From the NCBI GenBank assembly GCA_934591635.1, contig CAKTPI010000004.1, forward strand, positions 1-64,000: 64,000 bases of DNA. Reading direction: 5' to 3'. Under the pieces are notes generated by a model, which did no database searches, was not told the DNA's origin, and was given only the letters and a program-made list of their open reading frames with translations. Position numbers and translations under genes: made by a program. This stretch comes from an uncultured Oscillospiraceae bacterium. Lineage in GTDB: Bacteria > Bacillota > Clostridia > Oscillospirales > Oscillospiraceae. How positions within the stretch are numbered: position 1 is the stretch's first letter; each line of letters starts with the position of its first letter. This document shows positions 1 through 8,969 of the stretch, piece by piece.

Positions 1-49
1 TTTCCAATTTGTCAAGAGGTTTTTTCTCTTTTTCAATGGAATTTTTCAT
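1..49 (-). CDS. 5' end of an unidentified leftward gene (partial)
   Basis: On the minus strand an ATG at 49-47 opens a frame that begins MKNSIEKEKKPLDKLE and runs off the left edge. It follows a GGAGG at 65-61, with an 11-base spacing that is slightly long, and lies downstream of a good sigma-A promoter at 102-130. The visible sixteen residues are highly charged and without a signal peptide. They are too few to assign a family. The promoter and ribosome site are the main reasons to believe the gene. Confidence 0.45.
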   Translation of the reverse strand, partial: MKNSIEKEKKPLDKLE

Positions 50-101
50 GTTTTCGCGTTCCTCCGGGCTGTTTCGCGGCCGTTCATCGGAAAGCTTGCA
101 T

Positions 102-130
102 ATATTATCATGCCCCGCCCCATTTGTCAA
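102..130 (-). promoter_or_regulatory. sigma-A promoter for the left-edge gene
   Basis: Minus strand: TTGACA at 130-125, a 17-base spacer, then TAATAT at 107-102. Transcription would leave the window leftward with a leader of about 45 bases before the ATG at 49. Confidence 0.65.
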
Positions 131-235
131 GCCTTTTTTACCAAATTTTACCTTCCTTTTTTGTTTATTTCGCTAGCGCACGTTTGTCCACTCTCCATAG
201 ACTTTCGCTGCCGTATACGCTGTTTTACCTTCTTA

Positions 236-274
236 CCATAAAAATGGATGCCCCCGCTTAACAAGGGCACCCAT
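236..274 (-). terminator. intrinsic terminator of the secreted-protein gene
   Basis: Minus strand: ATGGGTGCCC (274-265) pairs with GGGCATCCAT (253-244), with one G-U pair, and is followed by TTTTTAT. It starts five bases after the stop codon of the gene at 279-806. Confidence 0.75.
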
Positions 275-278
275 ACAT

Positions 279-806
279 TTATTTAATTGTCCATGTATAT
301 TCTATCTGATCATCTTCATCCACTTCAAAAGTACCACTGTCCGTGTGGTACTTAACCAGCTTCACGGTAACATAGCGAACCTTTTCTCTTGTCTCAATAA
401 GGAAGTAATCCGTATAGGCAGTCACGCCCTTCCTGAATGTATTATATCCAGTGTACAGCAGTGAGTCATAGTAGCACCCATCATCCGCCTTTTGCTGGAT
501 ATCTTCTTCATATGCGTTCTGTACGGATATCTCAAATGTATATGCATCTACTTCTTCGCAATCTGAACAGTTTTTCATTTTCAGTCTAAATTTCAGGCCA
601 TCCCTCGTCGAAGTCCATGACGCGTATGCACCATCCAGCTTGCCATTTACATCAACATGACAAAATTTAGGTGCCCTTTGCTGCCTCATACATTCTTTGA
701 GTTGTTTAACCGTCTCATCAAAGCTGGCCGTTTCAGCCCTTGCATGGCTCGAAAGCAAACTCACCGCGCAAACCACCGCAAGTATCAAACTCAGTATTCT
801 TTTCAT
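279..806 (-). CDS. secreted protein of unknown function
   Basis: 175 residues. The N-terminus is a clear type I signal peptide: MKR, a hydrophobic core, then a cut near SHARA-ET. There is no lipobox, so the mature protein of about 150 residues is probably released or wall-associated. The mature part is hydrophilic with several cysteines (two in the first 30 mature residues, a CSDC pair, and one before the tyrosine-rich segment), which could form disulfides outside the cell. A GAGGGAG ribosome site precedes the ATG. The gene stands alone between its own promoter (877-904) and terminator (236-274) and is divergent from sipL. I do not recognise the family. Confidence 0.75.
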   Translation of the reverse strand: MKRILSLILAVVCAVSLLSSHARAETASFDETVKQLKECMRQQRAPKFCHVDVNGKLDGAYASWTSTRDGLKFRLKMKNCSDCEEVDAYTFEISVQNAYEEDIQQKADDGCYYDSLLYTGYNTFRKGVTAYTDYFLIETREKVRYVTVKLVKYHTDSGTFEVDEDDQIEYTWTIK

Positions 807-876
807 TTCTCCCTCTCCTCTTTTCTCTCATTGTTTATATCTCTGCACATATTTTTCATTGTGCGCTTTCACTTTT

Positions 877-904
877 ATTATACCCGACAAGTAAAAAATG
901 TCAA
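877..904 (-). promoter_or_regulatory. sigma-A promoter of the secreted-protein gene
   Basis: Minus strand: TTGACA at 904-899, a 16-base spacer, TATAAT at 882-877. It sits about 70 bases upstream of the ATG at 806. Confidence 0.8.
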
Positions 905-988
905 CACTTGGCAAAACGTTTTCTTCGCGTTCTATCTCTTCTAACGTTCGCATATCCTTCACCAAACGCACTGGAAGGAGTGTTTCAA

Positions 989-2464
989 ATGGATATTACA
1001 TTTCATAAAACAGAATTTCGCTGCCTGCAAGCAGCGGTCAATGAAATTCAAAACGCAGAACAGACCCAGGAGCTGCGGCTGCCGGATGGCATGCCAGACA
1101 TTGGAAAGGTTCTGTGCGCCTGGGGGCAAACCATTCTGCGCGGCAAGGAATGGCGCTCAGACAGTCTGATGGTCAGCGGCGGGATGCTGATGTGGGTACT
1201 TTATGCGCCGGAGGATGGCAGCGATTGCCGGATTGTGGATGGCTGGCTTCCCTTCCAGATGCGCTGGCAGCTGCCGCCGGACACGCCGGAGGGGAGCATT
1301 CGGGTAATGGCTTTAACCCGCTTTGCCGATGCCCGCTCGGTCTCGCCCCGGAAGCTGATGCTTCGCGCCGGAATCGGTATTTTAGCCCAAGGATGGGTTC
1401 CCTGCAATCTGGAGCGTTGGGAAAGCGGGACGGTCCCATCTGAAATTGAGCTTCTGAACCGCCGCTATCCCGTCCGTCTGCCAAAGGAGGCCGGAGAAAA
1501 GCAGTTCTCCATGGACGAGGAGCTCAGCCTTGGGGAACCGCTTCAAGCCATTCTATATTATACGCTTCGCCCGGAAATCCAGGAGCAGAAGGTGTTGGGC
1601 AACAAAGTTGCCTTCCGCGGAAACGGAAATTTGCATGTTCTGGGGCGAACCGGTGAGGGGCAGCTGCTTTCTCTGGATTTTCCCCTCCCCTTTTCCCAAT
1701 TTGCGGAACTTCAGGGGAGCTTCGATGGTGACGCCCAGGCGGACTTAGCCTGCGCTGTCACCAATCTGGAGGTGGAGCGAGAGGAAGGGAACCTTCGCGT
1801 CCGCTGTACGATTGCTGCCCAATATCTGATTGACCAAGTCACCATGGTGGACGCCGTGGCCGATGCCTACGCCCCGGGTCGGGAACTTAAAATAGAACTG
1901 AAAACCATGGAGCCCCCTGCTATTTTAGAGCGGCGGACAGAAACGATTACCGGTGAAGGCGCCTTGCAGGCGGGCAGCATCCAAGTCGAAGACATCAGCT
2001 TTCTTCCGGATTTTCCCCGGCAATATCGGGAAGATGGCGGCGTTACTCTGGAGATCCCCGGCACTGTCCAGCTGCTGGGGCAGGACGACAGTGGAGCTCC
2101 TCACGCCCTTTCCTGCCGGTGGGAGGGGAAGCTCTGCCGCCCCATGGGGGAGGACACCGCGCTGACCGCAATTCCACTCTCTCCCCCCATGCCCCAATTG
2201 ACCGTCAGTGGTGTACGGGCAGAACTCCCCTTGCAGTTGACTGCCGCAGGGGGGCAGGGAATTCCCACGGTCACAGCCCTGGCCCTTGGAGAAAATGCAC
2301 AGCCCAATCCGCAGCGCCCCAGCCTGATTCTCCGGCGGGCAGGGGCAGACTCTCTTTGGGAGCTGGCAAAGCAAACCGGTTCCACTGTGGCCGCCATCCG
2401 CAGCGTCAATAAATTGCAGGAGGAGCCAAAGCCCGGCCAGATGCTCCTGATTCCTGTAAGTTAA
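989..2464 (+). CDS. sipL: SipL-like spore coat/morphogenesis protein (SPOCS + LysM)
   Basis: 491 residues from the ATG at 989, which has a GGAAGGAG site eight bases upstream; the open frame extends further 5' but nothing supports an earlier start. The body matches the DUF3794/SPOCS architecture: an N-terminal region with the LRLPDGMPDIGKVL segment, repeated SPOCS-type beta domains in the middle, and a C-terminal LysM of about 45 residues (SLWELAKQTG ... LLIPVS). In clostridia SipL binds the coat ATPase SpoIVA through its C-terminal LysM region and anchors the coat to the forespore surface, so this protein should act in the mother cell. I see no sigma-A promoter upstream, as expected for a mother-cell sigma factor gene. 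Family assignment is strong; SpoIVA binding is by analogy. Confidence 0.88.
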   Translation: MDITFHKTEFRCLQAAVNEIQNAEQTQELRLPDGMPDIGKVLCAWGQTILRGKEWRSDSLMVSGGMLMWVLYAPEDGSDCRIVDGWLPFQMRWQLPPDTPEGSIRVMALTRFADARSVSPRKLMLRAGIGILAQGWVPCNLERWESGTVPSEIELLNRRYPVRLPKEAGEKQFSMDEELSLGEPLQAILYYTLRPEIQEQKVLGNKVAFRGNGNLHVLGRTGEGQLLSLDFPLPFSQFAELQGSFDGDAQADLACAVTNLEVEREEGNLRVRCTIAAQYLIDQVTMVDAVADAYAPGRELKIELKTMEPPAILERRTETITGEGALQAGSIQVEDISFLPDFPRQYREDGGVTLEIPGTVQLLGQDDSGAPHALSCRWEGKLCRPMGEDTALTAIPLSPPMPQLTVSGVRAELPLQLTAAGGQGIPTVTALALGENAQPNPQRPSLILRRAGADSLWELAKQTGSTVAAIRSVNKLQEEPKPGQMLLIPVS

Positions 2465-2474
2465 AAAGCAGCAG

Positions 2475-2513
2475 AAAGTGCCGCCCTGAGGGAGATTCAG
2501 GGCGGCACTTTTG
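2475..2513 (+). terminator. intrinsic terminator after sipL
   Basis: AAAGTGCCGCCCTGA (2475-2489) pairs perfectly with TCAGGGCGGCACTTT (2497-2511). It begins 11 bases past the stop codon. The A tract and T tract make it usable in both directions. Confidence 0.85.
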
Positions 2514-2646
2514 GTGGACTGTCGCATTATAGGGGGGTGTCCGCCACTCCAAAGCATAGTGATTTTCCAGCGGATTTACAATTGGAATCTGTCGAAAGAT
2601 ATAAAATCATCCCGTTTCAATCACTTTTTTTCTTTTTCGGCGGTGC

Positions 2647-2676
2647 TTGACAGCAATTTGAATGCAGTGCTATACT
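2647..2676 (+). promoter_or_regulatory. sigma-A promoter of the MATE gene
   Basis: TTGACA at 2647-2652, an 18-base spacer, TATACT at 2671-2676. It is followed by an AGAAAGAGG ribosome site just before the ATG at 2719. Confidence 0.8.
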
Positions 2677-2718
2677 TTACATAGACTTTACAGAATTTTA
2701 TAGAGAAAGAGGTACTTT

Positions 2719-4074
2719 ATGGACGCACAGGAAGAAAAATACATTAAAATGACCACGCCGCCGGTAGAAAAGCTGATTTGCAAGCTAGCGCTGCCCTGCA
2801 TCATCAGCATGCTGGTGACCACCTTTTACAACATGGCCGATACTTATTTCGTGGGTATGCTGAAAAGCAATGCCGCCACCGGCGCTGTAGGCGTGGCATT
2901 CTCTGTCATGGCAATTATCCAGGCTGTCGGCTTCTTCTTTGGTCACGGCAGCGGCAACTACATATCCCGGGAGCTGGGCAAGAAGAATTATACCAGTGCC
3001 GAGCAGATGGCGGCCACCGGTTTCGTTTCCGCCTTTACAACCGGCGTGGTGATCTGCATCCTCGGTCAGATTTTTCTGGAGCCGCTGGCTGTTTTCCTTG
3101 GTTCCACACCTACGATTCTGCCCCACGCCACCGCTTATCTGCGGGTGATTCTCCTGGGTGCGCCCTGGATGTGCGCTTCTTTTGTGCTGAATAATCAGCT
3201 GCGCTTTCAGGGCAGCGCCAGCTATGCCATGGTGGGCATTGTCTCCGGCGCCGTATTGAACATTGCGCTGGATCCCCTCATGATTTTTACCATGGGCCTG
3301 GGTGTGGCCGGTGCCGGCTGGGCCACGATTCTCAGCCAGCTTGTCAGCTTCTTCCTTCTGCTGGCCGGAACCCGCCGCGGCGGCAATATCCGGCTGAAGC
3401 TCCGGAATTTCCGATTCTCCGCTCATTATTACTCCTGGATTTTTAAGGGAGGTCTCCCCTCTCTGGGGCGGCAGGGATTGGCCTCTGTTGCCACCATCTG
3501 CCTGAATAATGCCGCCATGGCCTATGGTGACGCTGCCATTGCCGCCATGGGCGTGGTGCAGCGCATCGCTATGTTCGGTGGCTCTGCCATGATTGGCTTT
3601 GGTCAGGGCTTCCAGCCGGTATGCGGCTTCAATTACGGTGCCGGGCTCTACTCCCGGGTGAAAAAAGGCTTCTGGTTCTGCGTAAAGATTTCCACTGTGG
3701 TACTGCTGGTGATTGCCGCTTTGGGATATGGGTTTGCGCCGCAGCTGATCGCCCTGTTCCGGGATGACCCGGAGGTGATTGCCCTGGGAACCAATGCCCT
3801 GCGCTACCAGTGCATTACCTTCTTCCTCCAGGGCTGGGTTGTCGTTGGAAACATGATGCAGCAGGCCATCGGCAAAACCGTCCCCGCCACCTTCATTGCA
3901 ACAGCCCGGCAGGGTCTGTTCTTCATTCCCCTGGTATGGATCCTGAACGCCGCCCTGGGCTTCACCGGCGTGCAGCTCACCCAAAGCGCTGCGGATTTGC
4001 TCACCTTTCTTGTATCCATCCCCATTCAGATGAAGATTCTGAAAGATCTCCCCGAAGACCGGCTTCAGAGTTGA
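2719..4074 (+). CDS. MATE family multidrug/Na+ exporter
   Basis: 451 residues with about twelve membrane helices arranged as two similar halves. Early features are typical of the DinF/NorM-like MATE group: PVEKLICKLALPCIISMLVTT at the start, then the YNMADTYFVG motif of helix 1-2, and FGHGSGNYISRELG between helices 2 and 3. Members export cationic compounds in exchange for Na+ or H+. Its own promoter lies 43-72 bases upstream and a strong terminator follows, so it is a single-gene unit. The substrate cannot be told from sequence. Confidence 0.9.
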   Translation: MDAQEEKYIKMTTPPVEKLICKLALPCIISMLVTTFYNMADTYFVGMLKSNAATGAVGVAFSVMAIIQAVGFFFGHGSGNYISRELGKKNYTSAEQMAATGFVSAFTTGVVICILGQIFLEPLAVFLGSTPTILPHATAYLRVILLGAPWMCASFVLNNQLRFQGSASYAMVGIVSGAVLNIALDPLMIFTMGLGVAGAGWATILSQLVSFFLLLAGTRRGGNIRLKLRNFRFSAHYYSWIFKGGLPSLGRQGLASVATICLNNAAMAYGDAAIAAMGVVQRIAMFGGSAMIGFGQGFQPVCGFNYGAGLYSRVKKGFWFCVKISTVVLLVIAALGYGFAPQLIALFRDDPEVIALGTNALRYQCITFFLQGWVVVGNMMQQAIGKTVPATFIATARQGLFFIPLVWILNAALGFTGVQLTQSAADLLTFLVSIPIQMKILKDLPEDRLQS

Positions 4075-4118
4075 TTGCAGCGGCTGCGCCCTGAAGTATC
4101 AGCTAAGGATTCACATAG

Positions 4119-4160
4119 AATATCCCCCTTCCGATCACTTCTGGAAGGGGGATATTGTTT
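4119..4160. terminator. bidirectional terminator between MATE and HAD genes
   Basis: AATATCCCCCTTCC (4119-4132) pairs perfectly with GGAAGGGGGATATT (4143-4156), followed by GTTT. It lies between convergent genes and could serve both. Confidence 0.75.
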
Positions 4161-4210
4161 GGAGTTAACCGCACGCAAGCATGCCCTACACGCTGCGCAA
4201 ACGTCCTGCC

Positions 4211-4996
4211 TCAAATCAAGCCGAAGTGTTTCAGGGCTTTTTCGATGCCGTCTTCCAGCACCGGAGCAGTGACATACTCCGCAGCTTTTTTCGCAGGCTC
4301 AGAGCCGCCGCCCATGCATACCGCGTGGGCAGCAAACCGGAACATGGGGATATCATTGGTGCTGTCACCGATGGCGTAGGTATCCTCCGGCGCTGTACTG
4401 AGGTAGCTCAAAATCCGCCGCATACCGGCAGCCTTGGAAAAGCCCTTCAGCACCAGCTCATACATTCCGGCCTCCCGGTCGATAATGGTATAATAGGGGC
4501 TCATTTCCGCTTTGAAGGAAGGAACATCCGCGTTTTCTCCAGCAAAGGTGACAAATTTCACGAAATCCGGTTCACCCTCCTGCGCAAGCTCATGGATGGG
4601 GAACCCCGCCTTGCGCAGCCGCTCCACCTCCCTGGACATAATTGGGTGAAAAGAGCGCTCTCCATCCAACAGAATACCGCCGTCCTCCGTCTCGTAAAAG
4701 GAGATCATGTGGTGCCGGCGGGAGCATTCCACACTCTTTTGGCGTAAGGAAAGCGGCGGCTTCTCCCGAATCAGGAAGGCCCCGTCCAGCATCACTTCCA
4801 TACCGCAGCCGCAGGAAAAGCCCCGGAAGGCCATCTGCTTCACCCGGCGATCCACCTGATAATAGGGCCTTCCGGTATTGATAATGGCCACGTGGCCGTT
4901 TTCCTTCAGCTGCTCTACCGCACGGACGGTAGAATCCGGTATAATTTGCGTACGGTCATCGATGATGGTGCCATCGATGTCAAAAAAGATAACCAT
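4211..4996 (-). CDS. Cof-type HAD-IIB family phosphatase
   Basis: 261 residues. The HAD motif I nucleophile is at the N-terminus (FFDIDGTII, residues 4-12). Motif II is INTGRP, and motif III/IV is the late GDSTNDIPMF segment with the Mg-binding aspartates. A cap domain lies in the middle (type IIB, Cof/YidA group). Enzymes of this group remove phosphate from sugar phosphates, nucleotides or flavin phosphates; the substrate here is open. The ATG has an AAAGGAG site, and the gene follows the M14 peptidase by 27 bases, so it is probably the last gene of the trmB-mnmG operon. Confidence 0.88.
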   Translation of the reverse strand: MVIFFDIDGTIIDDRTQIIPDSTVRAVEQLKENGHVAIINTGRPYYQVDRRVKQMAFRGFSCGCGMEVMLDGAFLIREKPPLSLRQKSVECSRRHHMISFYETEDGGILLDGERSFHPIMSREVERLRKAGFPIHELAQEGEPDFVKFVTFAGENADVPSFKAEMSPYYTIIDREAGMYELVLKGFSKAAGMRRILSYLSTAPEDTYAIGDSTNDIPMFRFAAHAVCMGGGSEPAKKAAEYVTAPVLEDGIEKALKHFGLI

Positions 4997-5023
4997 GCTT
5001 TCTCCTTTGTAAATATCATACAG

Positions 5024-5962
5024 TTATGCGCCGCCGGGCAATCCTAAAGCAGCGGTAACCAGGATGCCCAGATTATCCCGGTAAATGGTGTCAAACTGGT
5101 CAATCGGCAGAGGGTTTTCACCACTGCCCGCCTCAATGGTGAAACCTGGGCGGCGGAAGTCCTGAATAAACCAGTCCTTGTAGCCCGCGAAGCTGGATTC
5201 ATATGGAGTATCCTCCACGGCATAGCCGCTGACCCGAGCGAATTCCTGGGCCAATGCACGGGCCCCGGGGACCTCATAATCCCGGAACTGCCAATAGATG
5301 ACCCGGCCCTGGGTATGATAGGCCAGCACCACCCGGGGATCCACCCTCCGGGTGTACTCTGCCAGTGCCCGGGTCTCCCGCTGGGTCAAAGGTGCCCGGC
5401 CCACATAATCCCGCGGGCCGGGGCGAGTATAGCCGGCGGCGAATTTAATTTCCCGGGCAGTCAACCACCCGGCTGGATACTGGAGATTCAAATCCACACC
5501 CAGTAAGTTTGCCTTCCATCCGTCCGGGAAGGGAATTCCCGGATAGGCTGCGGCCAGGCTCTCCGCCGCTGCATATTGCAGCGTCCCGGGCTGTATCGCC
5601 CCGGTCACCAGATCCACTCCGTCCGGATCCACCATAGGCACAGTATGAATGGTCACCAGGCGTCCGATGGTGCGGGCATCCACACCCCAGAGTTTCCCGC
5701 CGCTGCGCATTCCTGCAGCCAACTCCTCCACGAATTTCAGCAGCACCGGCGCGGTAATCCACTCGTTGGCATGGTGTGCCGCCGTAAAGAGCACCTGCCG
5801 CTCCCCATCACCGATCACCAGCGTCTTCACCGGTCTGCCAAAGGCTGTCTCCGTCAGAATCTCGCTGCGGCAAAAAGGGTAAGTGCGCACCAGCTCGTCA
5901 ATGGTATTGCTGCAAAGCGCAGCCGTCATGGGTACATCCGTTTTCACAATTCCCAATTTCAT
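5024..5962 (-). CDS. M14 family zinc carboxypeptidase-like endopeptidase
   Basis: 312 residues from the ATG at 5962, which has GGAGG close upstream; a TTG at 6025 is an alternative start without a ribosome site. Zinc ligands fit the M14 pattern: the HHANEW segment (HxxE) and a later His in LAYHTQG. GVDLNLQYP is the usual arginine-binding neighbourhood and FTIEAG carries the catalytic glutamate. It most resembles gamma-D-glutamyl-diamino acid endopeptidases such as YqgT/EndoI, but without the LysM modules those often carry. The likely substrate is therefore peptidoglycan stem peptides. There is no signal peptide, which argues for a cytoplasmic recycling role or for spore release. It sits 86 bases after mnmG. 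Confidence 0.85.
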   Translation of the reverse strand: MKLGIVKTDVPMTAALCSNTIDELVRTYPFCRSEILTETAFGRPVKTLVIGDGERQVLFTAAHHANEWITAPVLLKFVEELAAGMRSGGKLWGVDARTIGRLVTIHTVPMVDPDGVDLVTGAIQPGTLQYAAAESLAAAYPGIPFPDGWKANLLGVDLNLQYPAGWLTAREIKFAAGYTRPGPRDYVGRAPLTQRETRALAEYTRRVDPRVVLAYHTQGRVIYWQFRDYEVPGARALAQEFARVSGYAVEDTPYESSFAGYKDWFIQDFRRPGFTIEAGSGENPLPIDQFDTIYRDNLGILVTAALGLPGGA

Positions 5963-6048
5963 CGCCTCCTCAAAGGATATGCGGCTGAAATGAGGAAGGT
6001 GAATCCATTTCTGCAAGGGCAGCAATTTTTTCTCTTTTTAAGCAGCAA

Positions 6049-7914
6049 TCATCGCTGTTCCAGATAAATTAAAAGGACTGCAATATCCGCCGGGCTGACG
6101 CCGGAGATTCTCCCAGCCTGCCCAATGGACAGCGGGCGAATCTGGCTGAGCTTCTGCTGCGCCTCCAGCCGGAGGCCGCGGATTGCGTTATAGTCGATAT
6201 CCGGCGGCAATCGTCTTACCTCTTCCTTCTTGAATTCCGCCACCTGCCGCTCTTGCCGCAGGAGGTAACCGGCATATTTCAACTGAATCTCCACTTCTTC
6301 TGTCACCGTGCGGGGAAGCCCCGGATTTTCCGCATCAAAAGGAACGATATCCCCATAGCTGATTTCCGGCCGCCGGAGCAAATCCGCCAGCCGTGCAGAA
6401 CTGGCAACCGGCGTGCTGTGCCTGGCTTCCAGCATGGCGTTCAGGGCAGCACTTGCAGCAACGCCGCTGGATTCCAGCCGATTTTTCTCCCGGCGGACTG
6501 CTTCATATTTTTCCTCCACCTGCCTTGCCCGTTCCAGAGGCACCAGACCAATGGCCGCACCAATGGCAGTAAGCCGCTGATCGGCATTGTCCTGCCGGTG
6601 GAGCAGCCGATATTCACTCCGGCTGGTCATAATGCGGTATGGCTCCTGGGTACCCTTGGTCACCAGGTCATCAATCAAAGTTCCAATATAGCTGGTGTCC
6701 CGGGTAAGGATCAGTGGCTCCCGCCCCTGGATTTTCAGCGCTGCATTCACACCGGCCACCAGCCCCTGGACAGCAGCCTCCTCATAGCCAGAGGTACCGT
6801 TGAACTGTCCCGCGCCATAGAGGCCGGAAATCTTTTTGCTCTCCAGGGTGGGAAGCAGCTCAGTAGGATCCACGCATTCATATTCAATGGCGTAGGCCGG
6901 GCGCATCATCTCCGCATGTTCCAGCCCGGGTACCGTGTGCAGCATTTGCAGCTGCACGTCTTCCGGCAAACTGGAGGAAAAGCCCTGAATATACATCTCC
7001 TCCGTATCCAGCCCACAGGGCTCAATGAACAGCTGATGCCGGGGCTTATCCGCAAAGCGGACAATTTTCGTTTCAATGCTGGGGCAGTACCGGGGCCCCA
7101 CACCGGAAATCGTCCCGTCATACATGGGGCTGCGGTGGAGATTCTCCCGGATGATCCGGTGTGTCTCCTCGTTTGTATAAGTCAGGTAGCACACAGCCGT
7201 ATTATTCAGCTTATGTTCTGTGCGGAAAGAAAAGGGTTCCGCATCCTCATCACCGGGCTGCAGCTCCATCTTGGAAAAATCAATACTCCGGCGATTCACG
7301 CGGGGAGGCGTTCCGGTTTTGAACCTGCGCAGGCTCAGCCCCAGCTTTCGCAGGCAGTCTGCCAAGCCAATGCTGGGGTGCATGCCGTCCGGGCCAGAGG
7401 AAATTACGCTCTCGCCGGTGATGACGGTGCTGTCCAGATATGTTCCGGTTGCAATTACCACAGCCTTTGCGCTATATCTGGCTCCAAGCTGGGTCAGAAC
7501 ACCCCGCACCTGGGTGCCTTCTACCAAAATCTCCGTAATTTGGGCCTGCTTCAGTTCCAGGCGCTCCTGCTTTTCCAGGGTGTGCTTCATGTACATCCGG
7601 TACCGCTGACGATCCGCCTGGGCCCGCAGAGAATGAACCGCCGGTCCCTTGCCCCGGTTGAGCATCCGATACTGGATGCAGCTGGCGTCTGCTGCCACGC
7701 CCATTTCACCGCCAAGTGCATCCAGCTCCCGCACCAGGTGGCCCTTGCCGGTGCCGCCGATAGCAGGATTGCAAGGCATATTTCCAACCGCGTCCAAGTT
7801 AATGGTAAACAGGATGGTGTGCAGTCCCAGCCGAGCCGCAGCCAGCGCGGCCTCGATCCCGGCGTGTCCCGCACCGATAACCGCGACATCGCACTCCCCC
7901 GCCAAGTAGGTCAT
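6049..7914 (-). CDS. mnmG: tRNA uridine-5-carboxymethylaminomethyl(34) synthesis enzyme MnmG (GidA)
   Basis: 621 residues, the usual family length. The FAD-binding motif [20 protein letters not shown] lies right after the start; the GidA signatures [20 protein letters not shown] and [17 protein letters not shown] follow, and the helical C-terminal domain ends in YLEQR. With MnmE it installs the cmnm5 group on U34 of certain tRNAs, using FAD and methylene-tetrahydrofolate. I start it at the ATG at 7914, which has GGAGGAGG seven bases upstream and overlaps the trmB stop as ATGA. MnmE is not in the window. Confidence 0.96.
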   Translation of the reverse strand: MTYLAGECDVAVIGAGHAGIEAALAAARLGLHTILFTINLDAVGNMPCNPAIGGTGKGHLVRELDALGGEMGVAADASCIQYRMLNRGKGPAVHSLRAQADRQRYRMYMKHTLEKQERLELKQAQITEILVEGTQVRGVLTQLGARYSAKAVVIATGTYLDSTVITGESVISSGPDGMHPSIGLADCLRKLGLSLRRFKTGTPPRVNRRSIDFSKMELQPGDEDAEPFSFRTEHKLNNTAVCYLTYTNEETHRIIRENLHRSPMYDGTISGVGPRYCPSIETKIVRFADKPRHQLFIEPCGLDTEEMYIQGFSSSLPEDVQLQMLHTVPGLEHAEMMRPAYAIEYECVDPTELLPTLESKKISGLYGAGQFNGTSGYEEAAVQGLVAGVNAALKIQGREPLILTRDTSYIGTLIDDLVTKGTQEPYRIMTSRSEYRLLHRQDNADQRLTAIGAAIGLVPLERARQVEEKYEAVRREKNRLESSGVAASAALNAMLEARHSTPVASSARLADLLRRPEISYGDIVPFDAENPGLPRTVTEEVEIQLKYAGYLLRQERQVAEFKKEEVRRLPPDIDYNAIRGLRLEAQQKLSQIRPLSIGQAGRISGVSPADIAVLLIYLEQR

Positions 7915-8606
7915 TGGGCATCCTCCTCCGGCGCATCCGGCTTCTTCTTTTCCTCCGGTGGAAGCACAAAGGGATGGCACACCACTTCGCAGCGATTGAT
8001 GGGGGTGCCCAGGGCATGGAACTTCTCCTCATACCCCGTCATAATGCCCACGATGCCATGCTCATGGAGGTTCCGTGTGACATTCTTGGTTTCCAGCCCG
8101 CAGGCAGCAAACTCCTCCAGGCTGTATTCAAACAGCGGCGCATTGTCCGTTTTAAAGTGAATCTCCCCGCCGGGGCGAACCACCCGGCAATATTTATCCA
8201 GAAAGCCACGGTGAGTCAGACGACGCTTTGCATTTTTCTTCCGTGGCCATGGGTCAGGGAAATTGATAAACAGTCGGTCAATTTCCTCCGGCGCAAAGAA
8301 ATCCTCCATCATGGCAACGTCCATGTCAATGTAAAACACATTGTGCAGCCCCATATCCCGGGCTTTCTCCATGGCTACCACCACAGCTTCCCTGCAGCGC
8401 TCCACTGCAATCAACAGCACGGTGGGATTTTCCTGGGCAGTCTCCGCCGTGAATTTTCCTTTGCCGCAGCCGACCTCCACCCACAGGGCAGTACACTGTG
8501 GCATCAGGGAGCGCCAATTGCCCTTCATTGCGGCGGGTTCCGCAATTCGGTAGGCGCTGCATTTCTCCATCCGCGGTTCCAGATTCCGCATTTTTCTCAT
8601 TCTCAT
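7911..8606 (-). CDS. trmB: tRNA (guanine(46)-N7)-methyltransferase TrmB
   Basis: 231 residues. The SAM-binding motif [10 protein letters not shown] and the family signature [18 protein letters not shown] are intact, followed by the C-terminal TGYEEKF block, so it should methylate G46 in the tRNA variable loop. It is the first gene of the operon: a near-consensus promoter lies 45-73 bases upstream and GGAGGA precedes the ATG. The start of mnmG overlaps its stop by four bases, so two tRNA modification enzymes are translationally coupled. Confidence 0.96.
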   Translation of the reverse strand: MRMRKMRNLEPRMEKCSAYRIAEPAAMKGNWRSLMPQCTALWVEVGCGKGKFTAETAQENPTVLLIAVERCREAVVVAMEKARDMGLHNVFYIDMDVAMMEDFFAPEEIDRLFINFPDPWPRKKNAKRRLTHRGFLDKYCRVVRPGGEIHFKTDNAPLFEYSLEEFAACGLETKNVTRNLHEHGIVGIMTGYEEKFHALGTPINRCEVVCHPFVLPPEEKKKPDAPEEDAQ

Positions 8607-8650
8607 AGGAAGTCCTCCAAAACGTGGTAAAACGAATCATACATTTTGGT

Positions 8651-8679
8651 ATTATAATCAATCGCTGTAAAAATGTCAA
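8651..8679 (-). promoter_or_regulatory. consensus sigma-A promoter of the trmB-mnmG operon
   Basis: Minus strand: TTGACA at 8679-8674, exactly 17 bases, TATAAT at 8656-8651. Both hexamers are perfect consensus, which suggests high constitutive expression. Confidence 0.9.
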
Positions 8680-8734
8680 AGAAAAGATAGACGCAGAGAA
8701 GCGCTGATGAAATCAATACGGACGCCGCATTTCC

Positions 8735-8881
8735 TTAATAACGTCTTCTGGTCAGCGGCATGCAGAAGCAAACCACCGACACCACACCGCACAGGAACCA
8801 GGAATCCACCCACCGGCCAAACAGCACTCCCAGGCCAAAGCAAAACAGGCAGCAGCAGTGCAAATCTCTCCTGCGGCACAT
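8735..8881 (-). CDS. small cysteine-rich membrane protein (48 residues)
   Basis: A 48-residue frame begins MCRRRDLHCCCLFCFG and ends CMPLTRRRY. It has two hydrophobic stretches, nine cysteines, and arginines at both ends, consistent with a small membrane protein with positive termini. AGGGGGG precedes the ATG by seven bases. It lies between the liv terminator (8897-8930) and the trmB promoter (8651-8679). Two other minus-strand frames cover the same bases, but only this one has a good ribosome site and membrane-like composition. I do not recognise a family, and no promoter of its own is evident. Confidence 0.5.
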   Translation of the reverse strand: MCRRRDLHCCCLFCFGLGVLFGRWVDSWFLCGVVSVVCFCMPLTRRRY

Positions 8882-8896
8882 AAAATCCCCCCTAAA

Positions 8897-8930
8897 GAAA
8901 AAGCTGCCGGGAACTCCTCGGCAGCTTTTG
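8897..8930 (-). terminator. intrinsic terminator of the liv operon
   Basis: Minus strand: AAAAGCTGCCG, a loop of about nine bases, CGGCAGCTTTTTCTTT. It lies about 40 bases after the livF stop. Confidence 0.85.
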
Positions 8931-8969
8931 TGTTATGGAACATTCTATGCAGCAGGACGGTATTTTGAA

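Noticed and set aside
2590-2596. TGTCGAA, a match to the Spo0A box, upstream of the MATE gene
   Set aside because: A six-letter-specified motif is expected dozens of times by chance in 64 kb over two strands, and the placement relative to the promoter is not special.
6253-8160. Long open frame on the plus strand opposite mnmG and trmB
   Set aside because: It is antisense to two well-conserved genes, with His/Gly/Gln-rich composition typical of the reverse frame of GC-rich coding DNA and no ribosome site.
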